Assembly: GCA_964464175.1 (NCBI GenBank)
Contig: CAYXFD010000012.1
Location: forward strand, 1-64,000
Direction of reading: 5' to 3'
DNA: 64,000 bases
From: CAYXFD01 sp964464175
GTDB taxonomy: Bacteria; Cloacimonadota; Cloacimonadia; Cloacimonadales; JAJBBL01
A program made the position numbers and the translations under genes. Below the pieces are notes generated by a model. The model searched no databases. It saw only the letters and a program-made list of their open reading frames with translations, and was not told the DNA's origin. This document shows, piece by piece, positions 53,352 through 63,051 of this stretch (position 1 is the first letter of the stretch; the number at the start of each line of letters is the position of its first letter).

Positions 53352-54683
53352 TTACTTGTCTTTGTGCTCATTTTGCTTTTCTTTTAGTTTAGCCCACCAA
53401 TCCAGGCGGTTTTTTATCTCTTTTTCAAATCCGAAATCTGTAGGAAGATAGTAGGTCTTTTCTCTCATCGCCTCCGGGAAGCATTTCATGTAGGCGTAAT
53501 GATGATCAAAATCGTGAGCATATTTATAATCTTTTCCGTATTCAAGCTCCTTCAGCAATTCTGTAGGGGCATTTCTGATCTGCAGGGGAACAGGCAAATG
53601 CCCTGTTTTGTGGGCATCGGCAACCGCAGCTCCATAGGCAGTGTAGAGCGAATTACTCTTCGGTGCTGTAGCCAGATAAACCACGAGTTGGGCAATAGCA
53701 TTGCTCCCTTCCGGCATTCCGATAAAATGAACTGCTTCCTTCACAGCAATAGCCTGCAGAAGAGCATTGGGATCAGCCAGTCCTACATCTTCCGAGGCAA
53801 AGCGGACAAGTCTTCTGACGATATATAAGGGGTCTTCCCCCGCTTCGAGCATTCTTGCCAGCCAATATAGACCGGCTTGGGGATCGCTTGCCCGGAGAGC
53901 TTTGTGCAGGGCGGAGATATGGTTAAAATGTTCTTCTCTGTTTTTATCGTATAAGAGTGTCTTTCCTGCCAGGATTTTCTTCATCAGCTCCACTGTTAGT
54001 GCCTGATTAGATTGATGATGGATCAGGATAACCTCCAGATTATTCAGAGCTTTCCGGGCATCCCCACCACTTTGTGATACCAGAAAGTCTATCACCTGTT
54101 GCGAAAACTCTATCTTTTCCGGATTATACTTAGCAAGAGCTTTCTCAATAATAGTTCTTATGTGTTCATCTTTTAGCTGTTCCAGGACTAAGACATGACA
54201 GCGTGATAATAAGGCAGGGATAATCTCGAAAGAAGGATTTTCGGTAGTTGCTCCGATCAGGATTATCGCCCCTTTTTCCAGATAGGGTAGAAAAGCGTCC
54301 TGCTGAGCCTTATTGAAACGGTGAATCTCATCAATGAAGATAACGGTCGGTATCTCGGAATAGAAAAGACTGTTCTCAGCCTCTTTCATTACCTGTTTTA
54401 CTTCTTTGATACCGGTTAAAACAGCACTAAAGGGGATGAAGTTGTAATTCTGCATAAGGGAAACCAGTCTGGCAATCGTGGTTTTCCCGCTGCCGGGAGG
54501 ACCCCATAAGATGAAAGAGGATAATTTACCTGAGGCAAGCATTCGTTTCAGCAGAGAATCGTTTGCCAGCAATTTATCCTGTCCAATAATATCTTCCAGA
54601 GTCTGAGGGCGGCATCTCTCTGCCAGGGGGATATGATCCGATGAAATCTTCTTTTGTTCGAAAATACTTAGCTGGTCACTCAT
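53352..54683 (-). CDS. rarA: replication-associated recombination protein A
   Basis: AAA+ ATPase (RarA/MgsA) acting at stalled replication forks. The 443-residue protein has the IGQDKLL start, Walker A GPPGSGKTTIARL (about residue 61), Walker B FIDEIHRF (about 117), the sensor GATTENPSFE, and a C-terminal MgsA domain with a tetramerisation region (about 255-430; EAGEDPLYIVRRLVRFASED). All ATPase motifs are intact. GGGAGAG lies upstream of the ATG. Confidence 0.95.
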   Translation of the reverse strand: MSDQLSIFEQKKISSDHIPLAERCRPQTLEDIIGQDKLLANDSLLKRMLASGKLSSFILWGPPGSGKTTIARLVSLMQNYNFIPFSAVLTGIKEVKQVMKEAENSLFYSEIPTVIFIDEIHRFNKAQQDAFLPYLEKGAIILIGATTENPSFEIIPALLSRCHVLVLEQLKDEHIRTIIEKALAKYNPEKIEFSQQVIDFLVSQSGGDARKALNNLEVILIHHQSNQALTVELMKKILAGKTLLYDKNREEHFNHISALHKALRASDPQAGLYWLARMLEAGEDPLYIVRRLVRFASEDVGLADPNALLQAIAVKEAVHFIGMPEGSNAIAQLVVYLATAPKSNSLYTAYGAAVADAHKTGHLPVPLQIRNAPTELLKELEYGKDYKYAHDFDHHYAYMKCFPEAMREKTYYLPTDFGFEKEIKNRLDWWAKLKEKQNEHKDK

Positions 54684-54829
54684 TGATCTCTCCCTTATAA
54701 AACATCGCTCTCTCTCTTAACAGGATGTATTAATTACTCAATGAGTCTTTCTGTCAAGAACTTGTGTTGACCATCTTAAGCTTCCTTTTTTATCCTGTCT
54801 GATAAGAATCCTCACCTGTAATAGGATGT

Positions 54830-55381
54830 TCATGGTCTCATGATAGCTTCATCTTCTGTATAATCAAAGTTAGTCTTTCCGATTTTCACTTTTCCATCCT
54901 TTCTCAGAGCAATATATCGCACAAGAGGTTCATCATCTACGGTATGGAGTTTTGATGTGCCTTTGATGATAATTTGAGGATGAACGGTGTTAATCCATCC
55001 ATGCTCATGGTAATGATAACCACCATGATCGACATTATCGACAGAACTGTCGAATTCGTAAATTGCATAATCTGTCTCCAGGATTTCCGGAGGTAAACTG
55101 TTAAAGAAAGCTTTAAAACCAAGTGCCCCCTTTGGACCGCCGCTTACCTCGATCGTTTCTCCCTCTATCGTTTCGGGACGGAAATCACCACCACCGCCTC
55201 CCATGGCTACAGGTCTAATGACATATTGATAACCTATTGCAGCTAATGTGTTCAGATCTTTGATGATAGTATCAATATGATTCTGCCGTTCATAGCTCCT
55301 GAAAAGCGAGATGCCGGCAACTATCATTATCCCTACGATGATTACCGCCAAAGTCAGTAAAAGCAACTGCTTGTTTCCCAT
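54830..55381 (-). CDS. membrane-anchored, pilin-like protein with a His-rich segment
   Basis: A 183-residue protein with an N-terminal hydrophobic helix (about 5-26) followed by a helix (IDTIIKDLNTLAAIGYQYVIRP) in a pseudopilin-like arrangement. The external part has a GGGGG turn (about 61-65) and a His-cluster with DHGGYHYHEHGW near residue 117, which could bind metal. A short C-terminal domain follows. AGGT lies before the ATG. I do not recognise the family; the pilin-like class is an inference from the N-terminus. It sits alone upstream of rarA. Confidence 0.6.
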   Translation of the reverse strand: MGNKQLLLLTLAVIIVGIMIVAGISLFRSYERQNHIDTIIKDLNTLAAIGYQYVIRPVAMGGGGGDFRPETIEGETIEVSGGPKGALGFKAFFNSLPPEILETDYAIYEFDSSVDNVDHGGYHYHEHGWINTVHPQIIIKGTSKLHTVDDEPLVRYIALRKDGKVKIGKTNFDYTEDEAIMRP

Positions 55382-55969
55382 TCACTTACCTGTGTGTCAT
55401 TATTTTGCAGAAATTATATTGTTGAAGATATGACAATAAATTCTGAACTGCAAATATTCCTTAACTAACATACGCCTGTTACGTTAATCTGGCAAATACT
55501 TTTTTTCCTCTGCTCGTTACAAGTTATAGGGATAGTGTTTTTCTATACCCGCCCGCCGCCCCAAAAGGATTACGTCTGATCTGAATTATCGCTTCGGTCA
55601 ATACAGGTCAGGAACTATAAGCAAATAGAATAATCATTCCTCTGCCTGTAAAGACCAGTGTATCCGGGGAAATAATAAATCTGCCCACTTATTTAGCTTA
55701 ACAAAGCGAAAACAACTGCTTATTGCTTGATTTGCCTAATAACTGTCTCGTTAAAGTATAACACTGCCCGTTATTTGTTCCGGGAAGAAATATTCAGATA
55801 TAGAAGCGGTTTTTGACACCGGAGAAGGCTAAGCGTTAAACCATCAGTTAGTGAAACATAATCGACTGAATAGATGGTTTAACCGGAACATATCCTTTCG
55901 CACGGGGGGGAAGGTTTATAGAAAAAAACAATCTTCCAATCCCTCTATTAAGATACAACCTATAATTTA
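55382..55969. other. gene-free region between divergent genes
   Basis: No gene is seen. It holds a hairpin with a bulged base at 55529-55550 (GGGATAG / CTATACCC), a short GC-rich run just after it, and the larger hairpin at 55835-55883. The promoter at 55970 starts the plus-strand operon. Confidence 0.5.
55835..55883. repeat. two-part inverted repeat
   Basis: Perfect 11-bp outer arms (GTTAAACCATC / GATGGTTTAAC) are 27 bases apart, with a weaker inner CAGT / ACTG pairing. The layout and the inner sequences TAGTGAAA and CGACTGAA recall the hairpin at 9857-9910. Confidence 0.5.
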
Positions 55970-55998
55970 TTGACGGTTTTGAAGGGTTTAAATATTAT
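55970..55998 (+). promoter_or_regulatory. sigma-70-type promoter
   Basis: TTGACG (55970-55975) and TATTAT (55993-55998) are separated by exactly 17 bases, and the predicted start of transcription (about 56005) leaves a leader of about 80 bases before the GcvT-like ATG at 56085. Confidence 0.6.
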
Positions 55999-56084
55999 AC
56001 ACTGAGTTAAAGAGAATGGCGTATATGATAGATATTGATATCTCATCAGACCGTTCTCTCATTAATCGGAAAAAGAGGAGAATT

Positions 56085-57473
56085 ATGGGTAAGATTGGTT
56101 TTGATAACCCCCGGGAACCGAGAAGGACTGCTTTGTATGATGCTGAAGAGTGGTATCAGGATTTTTTGGCGAAAAGGATAGAGAGAGAATTAGTACCTGT
56201 TAAACGGAACAATTTCGGACAGTATTCCATGCCGGTAAATTTTCTGACGACGGTTATGGAAGAGGCGAAGGCAGTCGAGAAAGTTGCACTTTTCAATATT
56301 GATCACATGGCTCAGATACTGATAAAGGGTCGGGATGCGGCAAAGCTCCTGCAGCGGGTATTTCCTGCGGATATTGAGCAGATTAATGTTGGACAGTGTA
56401 AATATACACTGCTGCTCACGCCGGAGGGTACTGTTCTCGATGATCTGATAATGATGAGACTCGCGGAAAATGAATTCATTCTGGTTATCAATGCAGGTCA
56501 TGATATAACCGACACGGCAATACTCGACGGGAAAGAGATTAAGCTGATCTCCGATGCTGACCATATATATTCTTACAAAAAAGCAGGCGAAGAGGTAGAG
56601 ATTACTGACATCTCCGACCGGTTTGTCAAGATCGACATTCAGGGGATCTACTCTTACAAGGTAATCTCGGAGCTCTACGGAAACAGGGTGTTACGAAACA
56701 GAAACAAGCCTGAGAAAAATATGGGTTTCTTTACCTTTAACGAATTTGAATATCAGGGGTATAAATGCATATTGAGCCGCACCGGATATACTAACCGCTG
56801 GGGTTGGGAGATGTATTTTCCCAAAGAGCTTGCCGAAGGTGAGTTTCGCAGATTGGTAGAAGCAATATACCCTTTGGGCGGTTTGGTAGTCGGTTTGGGT
56901 GGTAGAGACGAAAACAGATTATCAGCTGGTGCTTTCGGACTTCCGCTCTATGGGCATGAATACGACAGGTATCATACTCCAACTAATGCACCTCTGTTCA
57001 AGGCAGCTTTCGATATGTATAAAGAGGACTTTGTCGGGAAGGAAACAATTGCTAAGGAGATAGCGCAAGGGATAGATAAACGGCTTGTTCTTTTTATAAC
57101 GGAAGGGATAGTCAGCGGCAGAGGTATCTATAAAGACGGAGTCCGCTTAGGTTCAGTGACATCTTCTATCAACTCTCCCAATGTATCCCTGGAGAAACGT
57201 CAGTACATCGGTTCTCAGAGACGGGGGGTGAATACAGAGGATGGGATAGCTGCCATTGGACTCGGCTGGCTGAAGAATAATGTCTTTGAAGTTGATGAAG
57301 AAGGGAATGACATTCTGGAGAAGGATGGAAAGCCGGTGAGAATAAAAGTTGAGTTTTTCCGGGAAGATGAGCAAAGAAAGCCGAAAGGAAATCCGATAGT
57401 TGGATACATTTCCGGTGATGGAGTTAACCCTGCTACCGCACCCCGTCCTTTAAAAAAGATCGAAAATCTTTAA
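56085..57473 (+). CDS. GcvT-like aminomethyltransferase family protein
   Basis: A 462-residue member of the glycine-cleavage T-protein/folate-dependent aminomethyltransferase family: KAVEKVALFNIDHMAQILIKG near residue 65, LLTPEGTVLDDLIMMRL (about 108-124), SRTGYTNRWGWEMYFP (about 231-246) and GGRDENRLSAGAFGLPLYGHE (about 271-291). It is longer than the usual 370 and has an N-terminal extension. No GcvH, GcvP or lipoate genes are near, so it may act on another methylated amine such as sarcosine or dimethylglycine. The ATG at 56085 has GAGGAG 4 bases upstream and a good promoter; an earlier ATG (56016) would lie only about 11 bases from the predicted transcript start. Confidence 0.82.
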   Translation: MGKIGFDNPREPRRTALYDAEEWYQDFLAKRIERELVPVKRNNFGQYSMPVNFLTTVMEEAKAVEKVALFNIDHMAQILIKGRDAAKLLQRVFPADIEQINVGQCKYTLLLTPEGTVLDDLIMMRLAENEFILVINAGHDITDTAILDGKEIKLISDADHIYSYKKAGEEVEITDISDRFVKIDIQGIYSYKVISELYGNRVLRNRNKPEKNMGFFTFNEFEYQGYKCILSRTGYTNRWGWEMYFPKELAEGEFRRLVEAIYPLGGLVVGLGGRDENRLSAGAFGLPLYGHEYDRYHTPTNAPLFKAAFDMYKEDFVGKETIAKEIAQGIDKRLVLFITEGIVSGRGIYKDGVRLGSVTSSINSPNVSLEKRQYIGSQRRGVNTEDGIAAIGLGWLKNNVFEVDEEGNDILEKDGKPVRIKVEFFREDEQRKPKGNPIVGYISGDGVNPATAPRPLKKIENL

Positions 57474-57497
57474 CCCCCAAAGTGAGAGAAGAAGGTT

Positions 57498-58520
57498 ATG
57501 TCTCATAATAAGAGAGTATTAATAACAGGTGGTGCCGGTTTTGTCGGCTCTAATCTCATTAGTTATTTGTTAAAGCGTTATCCTCACTACAAGGTGATCA
57601 ACTTTGATAAACTGACCGAATCGGGTGCTTTGAACCGTCTTCATGCCGAAGAGAACAACCCTAACTATCTTTTTGTCAACGGAGATATAACTTCGGAAAG
57701 AGATGTACAGTATGTTTTTGAGGAGTATAAACCCGATTTTATTGTTCACTTTGCTTCACAATCATATATTGACAGGAATATTCATCAACCGGGCATATTC
57801 ATTCAGACTAATGTCATCGGAACTCAGAATCTCTTGCTAAATGCCCGCAGTACGCAAGTTGGAAAGATGGTTCATATCTCAACCAGCAAAGTGTACGGTT
57901 GCACAAAATTCGGTATGGGTAAAGAGGATGAAGAGACTCCGATGAAACCCTGTGACCCCTACGCAGCGAGCAAGGCTTCGGCTGACTTATTCGTCCAGGC
58001 TGCCTATCGGGCTCACAATCTTGACGTTAATATCATCAGACCAACAAACATCTACGGAAAGTATCAGTTTCCCGAGAAACTGATTCCTACAGTAATCGGT
58101 GCCATTATGCAAGATAAGGAGATACCGGTATTCGGAGATGGTCATAATGTCAGAGATTGGGTCTTTATTGACGATTATTGTCAGGCAATAGATCTTGTTT
58201 TACATAGGGGACAAGCAGGAGAAACTTATAATTTAAGCTCCGGAGATGAGTTAAGGAATATTGAACTGGTCAAAAAGATCATGATCATGATGAAGGGAGA
58301 TAAGACACGGATCAACTTTATGAAAGATCGTTTGGGGGATCAATCTTATCCGAGCATCGAAGCAAAAAAAATTACTACTGAACTCGGTTGGAAACCACAG
58401 ACCGAGATTGATGAGGGATTGAAAAAAACGATCGAATGGTACAAAAATCATACCGATTGGATTGAAGAGATCTATTCGGGTGATTATCAGAGATACAATG
58501 ACGAGATACAGAAAAGCTGA
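57498..58520 (+). CDS. RmlB-like NAD-dependent sugar epimerase/dehydratase with altered active site
   Basis: A 340-residue extended short-chain dehydrogenase like dTDP-glucose 4,6-dehydratase: GGAGFVGSN NAD loop, VINFDKLT (about 34-41), HFASQSYIDRNI and the catalytic Tyr155-x-x-x-Lys159 (YAASK). However, the segment that is STDEVYG in RmlB reads STSKVYG (128-134): the Asp-Glu pair needed for the dehydration step is Ser130-Lys131. It may therefore be an epimerase or reductase, or have changed chemistry. It starts 24 bases after the GcvT-like gene, probably in one operon. The substrate is unknown. Confidence 0.83.
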   Translation: MSHNKRVLITGGAGFVGSNLISYLLKRYPHYKVINFDKLTESGALNRLHAEENNPNYLFVNGDITSERDVQYVFEEYKPDFIVHFASQSYIDRNIHQPGIFIQTNVIGTQNLLLNARSTQVGKMVHISTSKVYGCTKFGMGKEDEETPMKPCDPYAASKASADLFVQAAYRAHNLDVNIIRPTNIYGKYQFPEKLIPTVIGAIMQDKEIPVFGDGHNVRDWVFIDDYCQAIDLVLHRGQAGETYNLSSGDELRNIELVKKIMIMMKGDKTRINFMKDRLGDQSYPSIEAKKITTELGWKPQTEIDEGLKKTIEWYKNHTDWIEEIYSGDYQRYNDEIQKS

Positions 58521-58701
58521 TTAGACCGATTGTAAGTTATTACGAACGGGTAATAGATACTCACTCAGAATAATCAAAAAACCCCCCAGATTGTTATAGA
58601 TCAGAGCAGTTATTTTCCAGACATCTATTCAATGAGAAAACTGTTATTTCCAGAATCACAAGAATTTACTAATGATTGAACCCTTTAAGGATCTTAGAAC
58701 T

Positions 58702-60267
58702 ATGAAAAGTAATAGAAGAGAGAATAAAATCAGCACACCGGTAATCGTTTTATTATTATTGCTGATCTTGAGCAGTTGCTCAAGCTTCAATAAGCAGAAA
58801 GAGCCAGATACAAAGTTAGTTTCTGACCCCATCTCAGAACAGGAAAAAGAAGAGAGAGCTGCAGAAATTGACGATCTTGACTATCTAAAAAGCATCTATA
58901 CCGATAATGTCCCTGAATTATTGAATCTCATTTATTATAAAGACAAAAAGATAGATTCACTAAACATAATGATTGATTATCTCTATTTCAAAGCCGATTC
59001 TTTGAGGCAGGAACTGGACTATTACAATGGTAGGGTAATGATCAATTCTGACTTTGAGATACCTCAGCAGTTCGTCTATGCCGGCAGGGTATTTGATATC
59101 AGCAATGAACGAATCTATCATAAATTCAGTGAGATATTCGAGCAGGAACTGAAAGCTGCTCACCGCTATATTCCTCGCAGCGGCATTTACTTTCCCCTCT
59201 TTGATTCTGTTTTCGCTGCCTACGACATTCCAGCAGACATTAAATATCTGGCTATTGCTGAAAGCGGTCTCAGTTCCATGGCTACTTCACCGGTTGGAGC
59301 AGGAGGGATCTGGCAATTCATGCCCGCTACTGCCAGGCAGTATAACTTAAAAGTAGATAACTTTGTTGATGAAAGAAGAAATATCTTCAAAGCTACGGAT
59401 GCTGCAGCCCGGTATTTACTCGATAGTTTCAAATTCATGAATAATCTGGGCAGCAGAGATTGGTTGCTGGCTATGTGTGCCTACAACGCTGGAAACAACG
59501 GAGTAGCAAGAGTTATGAGAGAGCAGCAGGCTGCCGATTTTTTTGATCTGATTATGCGGGTTGATGAAACTAACCGTTATGTCTGGCGGGCAGCGGCGAT
59601 AAAGATGATCTTTGATAATGAAGAGCTGATCTTCGGTACAAGATTTGAACGGGAACCATCTTTGATAGAAATAACCAGAAGTGAAAGTCTCCAGCTAAAG
59701 GGTTATTATCAGCTAAATGACTGGGTGCAGGCTCAGGGCACGGTGTTAAGGCGGGTTTGGGAGCTAAATCCCTGGATTAATCTCTATCAAAGACAGAGAC
59801 AAAGATATTCGGCGATAAACGATATGATTCTTCCCCCGGGTGACTATGAAATCCTGCTTCCCATAGAGAGTGAAAAGGACTTTTCGTTATTAGCGGATGT
59901 AGAACGCCGGTTTCAGGATAAAAATGCCGGATACTTTACTCATCATACCGTACAAAGAGGCGATACCTTATACGATATTGCCAGACGTTATAATACCACG
60001 ATTACTAATATCAAATCAATGAATAATCTCCGGACTAACACCATACATCCCGGTCAGAGATTGCAGATACTCGGAACTCCGGGTTCAGGCGGGACTTCAT
60101 CCGGAAGCAATATCTATATTGTAAAAAGCGGTGATTCTCTGGAATCTATTGCCCGCAGACTCAACGTCTCTCTCAACCATCTGCTTACCCGTAACAATCT
60201 CTCTGTTCAGGAAAGAAACGGTAGGAGAATAGTCATAATCCGGCCGGGACAAAGGCTATACTACTGA
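58702..60267 (+). CDS. MltD-like lytic transglycosylase with two LysM domains
   Basis: Cleaves peptidoglycan glycan strands, producing anhydro-muropeptides. The 521-residue lipoprotein has a basic start, a lipobox (LSSC), a Glu/Asp-rich linker and coiled coil, then a lysozyme-like SLT domain (about 165-300; catalytic Glu in AIAESGLSSMA, then GIWQFMPATAR and CAYNAGNNGV) and two LysM domains (HTVQRGDTLYDIA near 420 and YIVKSGDSLESIA near 475). I use the ATG at 58702 (AAGGA upstream) because it gives a good signal peptide. Confidence 0.93.
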   Translation: MKSNRRENKISTPVIVLLLLLILSSCSSFNKQKEPDTKLVSDPISEQEKEERAAEIDDLDYLKSIYTDNVPELLNLIYYKDKKIDSLNIMIDYLYFKADSLRQELDYYNGRVMINSDFEIPQQFVYAGRVFDISNERIYHKFSEIFEQELKAAHRYIPRSGIYFPLFDSVFAAYDIPADIKYLAIAESGLSSMATSPVGAGGIWQFMPATARQYNLKVDNFVDERRNIFKATDAAARYLLDSFKFMNNLGSRDWLLAMCAYNAGNNGVARVMREQQAADFFDLIMRVDETNRYVWRAAAIKMIFDNEELIFGTRFEREPSLIEITRSESLQLKGYYQLNDWVQAQGTVLRRVWELNPWINLYQRQRQRYSAINDMILPPGDYEILLPIESEKDFSLLADVERRFQDKNAGYFTHHTVQRGDTLYDIARRYNTTITNIKSMNNLRTNTIHPGQRLQILGTPGSGGTSSGSNIYIVKSGDSLESIARRLNVSLNHLLTRNNLSVQERNGRRIVIIRPGQRLYY

Positions 60268-60289
60268 TGACAATAGGGCTTTTTGCTCG

Positions 60290-60736
60290 ATGAAAGAGAT
60301 TCTGATCAGAAAGATGCTTGATAGTGACTTACCGGAAGTCATGCGGCTTGAGCGGGAGTTGTTCACAGATCCCTGGCAGGAAGAGATGTTCCGGCAGGAA
60401 TTAGAGGCGGAGAGTGCCTATCTGCTCGAGACAAGTGAGGAGAAAAAACTGATTGGATATGTCTGTGCTTTACAAATCCTTGACGAATTTATGATTACCA
60501 ATATTGCTGTCAGGAATGAAGAACAGCAAAAGGGATATGGCAAAAAACTACTGTTGTATCTGACCGGCGAAATGGTTAAGCAAGGCTGTAAGAGATGTTT
60601 TCTGGAAGTCAGAGCTAAAAACTTTCACGCCATAGAGTTCTATAAGCGTCAGGGTTTCGAGACTATCGGAAGGAGAAAAAACTACTATCGTGAACCGGTC
60701 GATGATGCTTTGGTAATGAAGTTGGAGTTATATTAG
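60290..60736 (+). CDS. rimI: ribosomal-protein-alanine N-acetyltransferase
   Basis: GNAT-family acetyltransferase, probably acetylating the N-terminal alanine of ribosomal protein S18. The 148-residue protein has the RimI pattern: LFTDPWQEEMFRQEL near residue 24, NIAVRNEEQQKGYGKKLL (acetyl-CoA binding, about 70-87) and FLEVRAKNFHAIEFYKRQGFE (about 104-124). The Shine-Dalgarno sequence is weak. It follows the transglycosylase gene by 22 bases. A homolog acetylating other proteins cannot be ruled out. Confidence 0.87.
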   Translation: MKEILIRKMLDSDLPEVMRLERELFTDPWQEEMFRQELEAESAYLLETSEEKKLIGYVCALQILDEFMITNIAVRNEEQQKGYGKKLLLYLTGEMVKQGCKRCFLEVRAKNFHAIEFYKRQGFETIGRRKNYYREPVDDALVMKLELY

Positions 60737-60826
60737 TACTGCCGGAAGATGATTTATGCTATACAATGATTGATATCCGGAAAAAGCAGGTGGTCAGAAA
60801 TATTGGAACAGGAAATAACTTAGAAG

Positions 60827-62425
60827 ATGATTGAGACAGATTTTTTAGTAATTGGAAGCGGTGTTGCAGGTTTAGTATATGCTCTGGAAGTTGCCGAGAT
60901 AGGTAAAGTAGCAATTGTAACGAAAAAGGGAAAAAATGATTGTAACACCCGTTATGCCCAGGGTGGGATTGCTGCCGTTTTAAGCACACTCGACAGCTTT
61001 AAAGATCACGTAGAAGACAGTTATAAAGCAAGCTGCGGTTTAGGAAAGTTTCCGGTAATCGAGACGATTGTTAGTCAGGGTCCTGAAAGGATTAAATATT
61101 TGATGGACATCGGAGCAAAGTTTTCCCAAGCGGATAATGAAGTAACTCAGAACATTGAGACTTTATCACTGACCAAAGAGGGTGGTCACACCCGCAATAG
61201 GATTGTTTATTCTGCAGATACTACCGGCGAAGAAGTGATGAAGGTTTTAAGCGAGACAGCAGAAAAGCATCCGAACATAACTTTCTATGAAAATCATACA
61301 GCAATAGATCTGATTACCCAGCATCATATCTCTGAAGAAAAGGGCTTTATTCCACATCTTACCTGCTGGGGGGCCTATGTCCATAATTCCGGAACAGGTG
61401 AAGTGACGGTTTTCCGAGCCCGAAAAACGATGTTAGCAACCGGAGGAGTAGGACAGGTTTATGAACATAGCACTAATCAATCAATAGCAACTGGAGACGG
61501 AATCGCCATGGCTTATCTTGCCGGAGCAAGGATAGTAAATATGGAATTTGTCCAGTTTCATCCGACAGCCTTTTATTCCCCGGAGGGAGATTCCTTTCTG
61601 GTAACGGAAGCTCTGAGAGGAGAAGGAGCAGTCCTGACTCTTCCCGATGGTTCAAGTTTCATGGAAAAGTATCATCCTCAGGGTTCATTAGCTCCCCGCG
61701 ATATAGTGTCCAGAGCTATAGATAACGAAATGAAAACGAAGGGATATTCTCATCTATTCTTAGATACAACCCGAATGGATAAATCTGTCTTAAAAACGCA
61801 TTTTCCTTTCATTGATAAGAAATGCCGGGAGAGAGGAATTGATTTTACTAAAGAACCAATCCCGATAGTACCTTCTGCTCATTATTTATGCGGAGGAATA
61901 TTAGCAACTGTCGATGGTGTAACTGATATTGGGAATCTTTTTGCCGCCGGCGAAGTTGCTTGTACCGGTTTTCACGGAGCAAACCGGTTAGCTTCAAATT
62001 CTATCTTAGAAGCTTTGGTTGTTGCCCACAGAGCAGCTCTTCATCCATCTAACAGAGAGAATGTCACTTATCCGGAGATCCCCGAATGGCAGAATACAGG
62101 AGCTTTCAATGAAGCTGAATGGGTCATTATCTCACATAACCATGAGATTATCAAGAAGATCATGCAGGGTTATGCCGGAATTGTTCGATCAAGACGACTG
62201 CTGAAATTTGCCAACTCCAGAATTAATGGCATCTATGAAGAAGTGAATAAATTCTATCAAAACAATCCGGTAAAAAATGAGGTCATCGAAACGAGAAATC
62301 TGGCAATAGTGGCAAATATCATCATCAGATCTGCATTATCGAGAAAAGAGAGCCGGGGTGTTCACTATGTCATAGACTATCCGGAAATCAATGATAAATA
62401 TAAAAGGGATACAGTAATCTATTAA
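60827..62425 (+). CDS. nadB: L-aspartate oxidase
   Basis: First step of de novo NAD synthesis: L-aspartate to iminoaspartate, using fumarate or O2. The 532-residue flavoprotein starts with the FAD loop VIGSGVAGLVYALE, then has RYAQGGIAAVL (about residue 40), GGHTRNRIVYSADTTG, ATGGVGQVYEHSTN, EALRGEGAVL, APRDIVSRAI and a C-terminal GFHGANRLASNSILEALV FAD site. All hallmarks of NadB are present. Partners nadA and nadC are not in the window. It overlaps tmk by one base (TAATG). Confidence 0.95.
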   Translation: MIETDFLVIGSGVAGLVYALEVAEIGKVAIVTKKGKNDCNTRYAQGGIAAVLSTLDSFKDHVEDSYKASCGLGKFPVIETIVSQGPERIKYLMDIGAKFSQADNEVTQNIETLSLTKEGGHTRNRIVYSADTTGEEVMKVLSETAEKHPNITFYENHTAIDLITQHHISEEKGFIPHLTCWGAYVHNSGTGEVTVFRARKTMLATGGVGQVYEHSTNQSIATGDGIAMAYLAGARIVNMEFVQFHPTAFYSPEGDSFLVTEALRGEGAVLTLPDGSSFMEKYHPQGSLAPRDIVSRAIDNEMKTKGYSHLFLDTTRMDKSVLKTHFPFIDKKCRERGIDFTKEPIPIVPSAHYLCGGILATVDGVTDIGNLFAAGEVACTGFHGANRLASNSILEALVVAHRAALHPSNRENVTYPEIPEWQNTGAFNEAEWVIISHNHEIIKKIMQGYAGIVRSRRLLKFANSRINGIYEEVNKFYQNNPVKNEVIETRNLAIVANIIIRSALSRKESRGVHYVIDYPEINDKYKRDTVIY

Positions 62426-63051
62426 TGAGCTATTTCATTACATTTGAAGGTATCGAAGGTTGTGGCAAGACTACGCAGTCCAAACTGCTGAATGAGTATC
62501 TTAGATCACTGCAGTTTGATGTATTGTGGACAAGAGAACCGGGTGGTCCGGCTATCTCAGAAAAGATACGGGAGATTCTCCTGGATAACGGAAATTCCCT
62601 TATGCTTCCGGAAACGGAGCTTTTGCTTTATATGGCGAGCCGTGCCCAGCATACTGGGGAGTGGATAATACCTGCGTTGCAGGAAGGAAAAATTGTGATC
62701 TGTGACCGGTATTATGATTCTTCTCTGGCTTATCAGGGCGGGGGAAGGGCATTAGATCTGCAGACTATAAAGAAGATCAGCTCTTTCGCCACCTATGGAT
62801 TGGTACCGGACTACACCTTTTTGATTGACATTCCGGTCGGGGTCGGAATTGAAAGAATGGCAGAGAAACATGCAGACAGAATTGAATCGGAATCAATAGA
62901 ATTCCATAAAAAAGTTCGGAAAAGATTTCTCACTGTTGCAAAAGAGGAATCAGAGCGTTACATTGTTATCAATGGTGTAGATGAAATAAAAGAAATCCAG
63001 TCTCAGATCCGGGAGATAGTATTAAAACGATTAAAGGATGGTAAGAAATGA
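62425..63051 (+). CDS. tmk: thymidylate kinase
   Basis: Phosphorylates dTMP to dTDP with ATP. The 208-residue protein has the P-loop EGIEGCGKTTQ (about 8-18), TREPGG (substrate), DRYYDSSLAYQG (about 92-103) and a C-terminal helix. Length and order match. The start overlaps the nadB stop by one base and its stop overlaps the start of the following protease gene by four (ATGA), so the three genes are translationally coupled. Confidence 0.95.
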   Translation: MSYFITFEGIEGCGKTTQSKLLNEYLRSLQFDVLWTREPGGPAISEKIREILLDNGNSLMLPETELLLYMASRAQHTGEWIIPALQEGKIVICDRYYDSSLAYQGGGRALDLQTIKKISSFATYGLVPDYTFLIDIPVGVGIERMAEKHADRIESESIEFHKKVRKRFLTVAKEESERYIVINGVDEIKEIQSQIREIVLKRLKDGKK

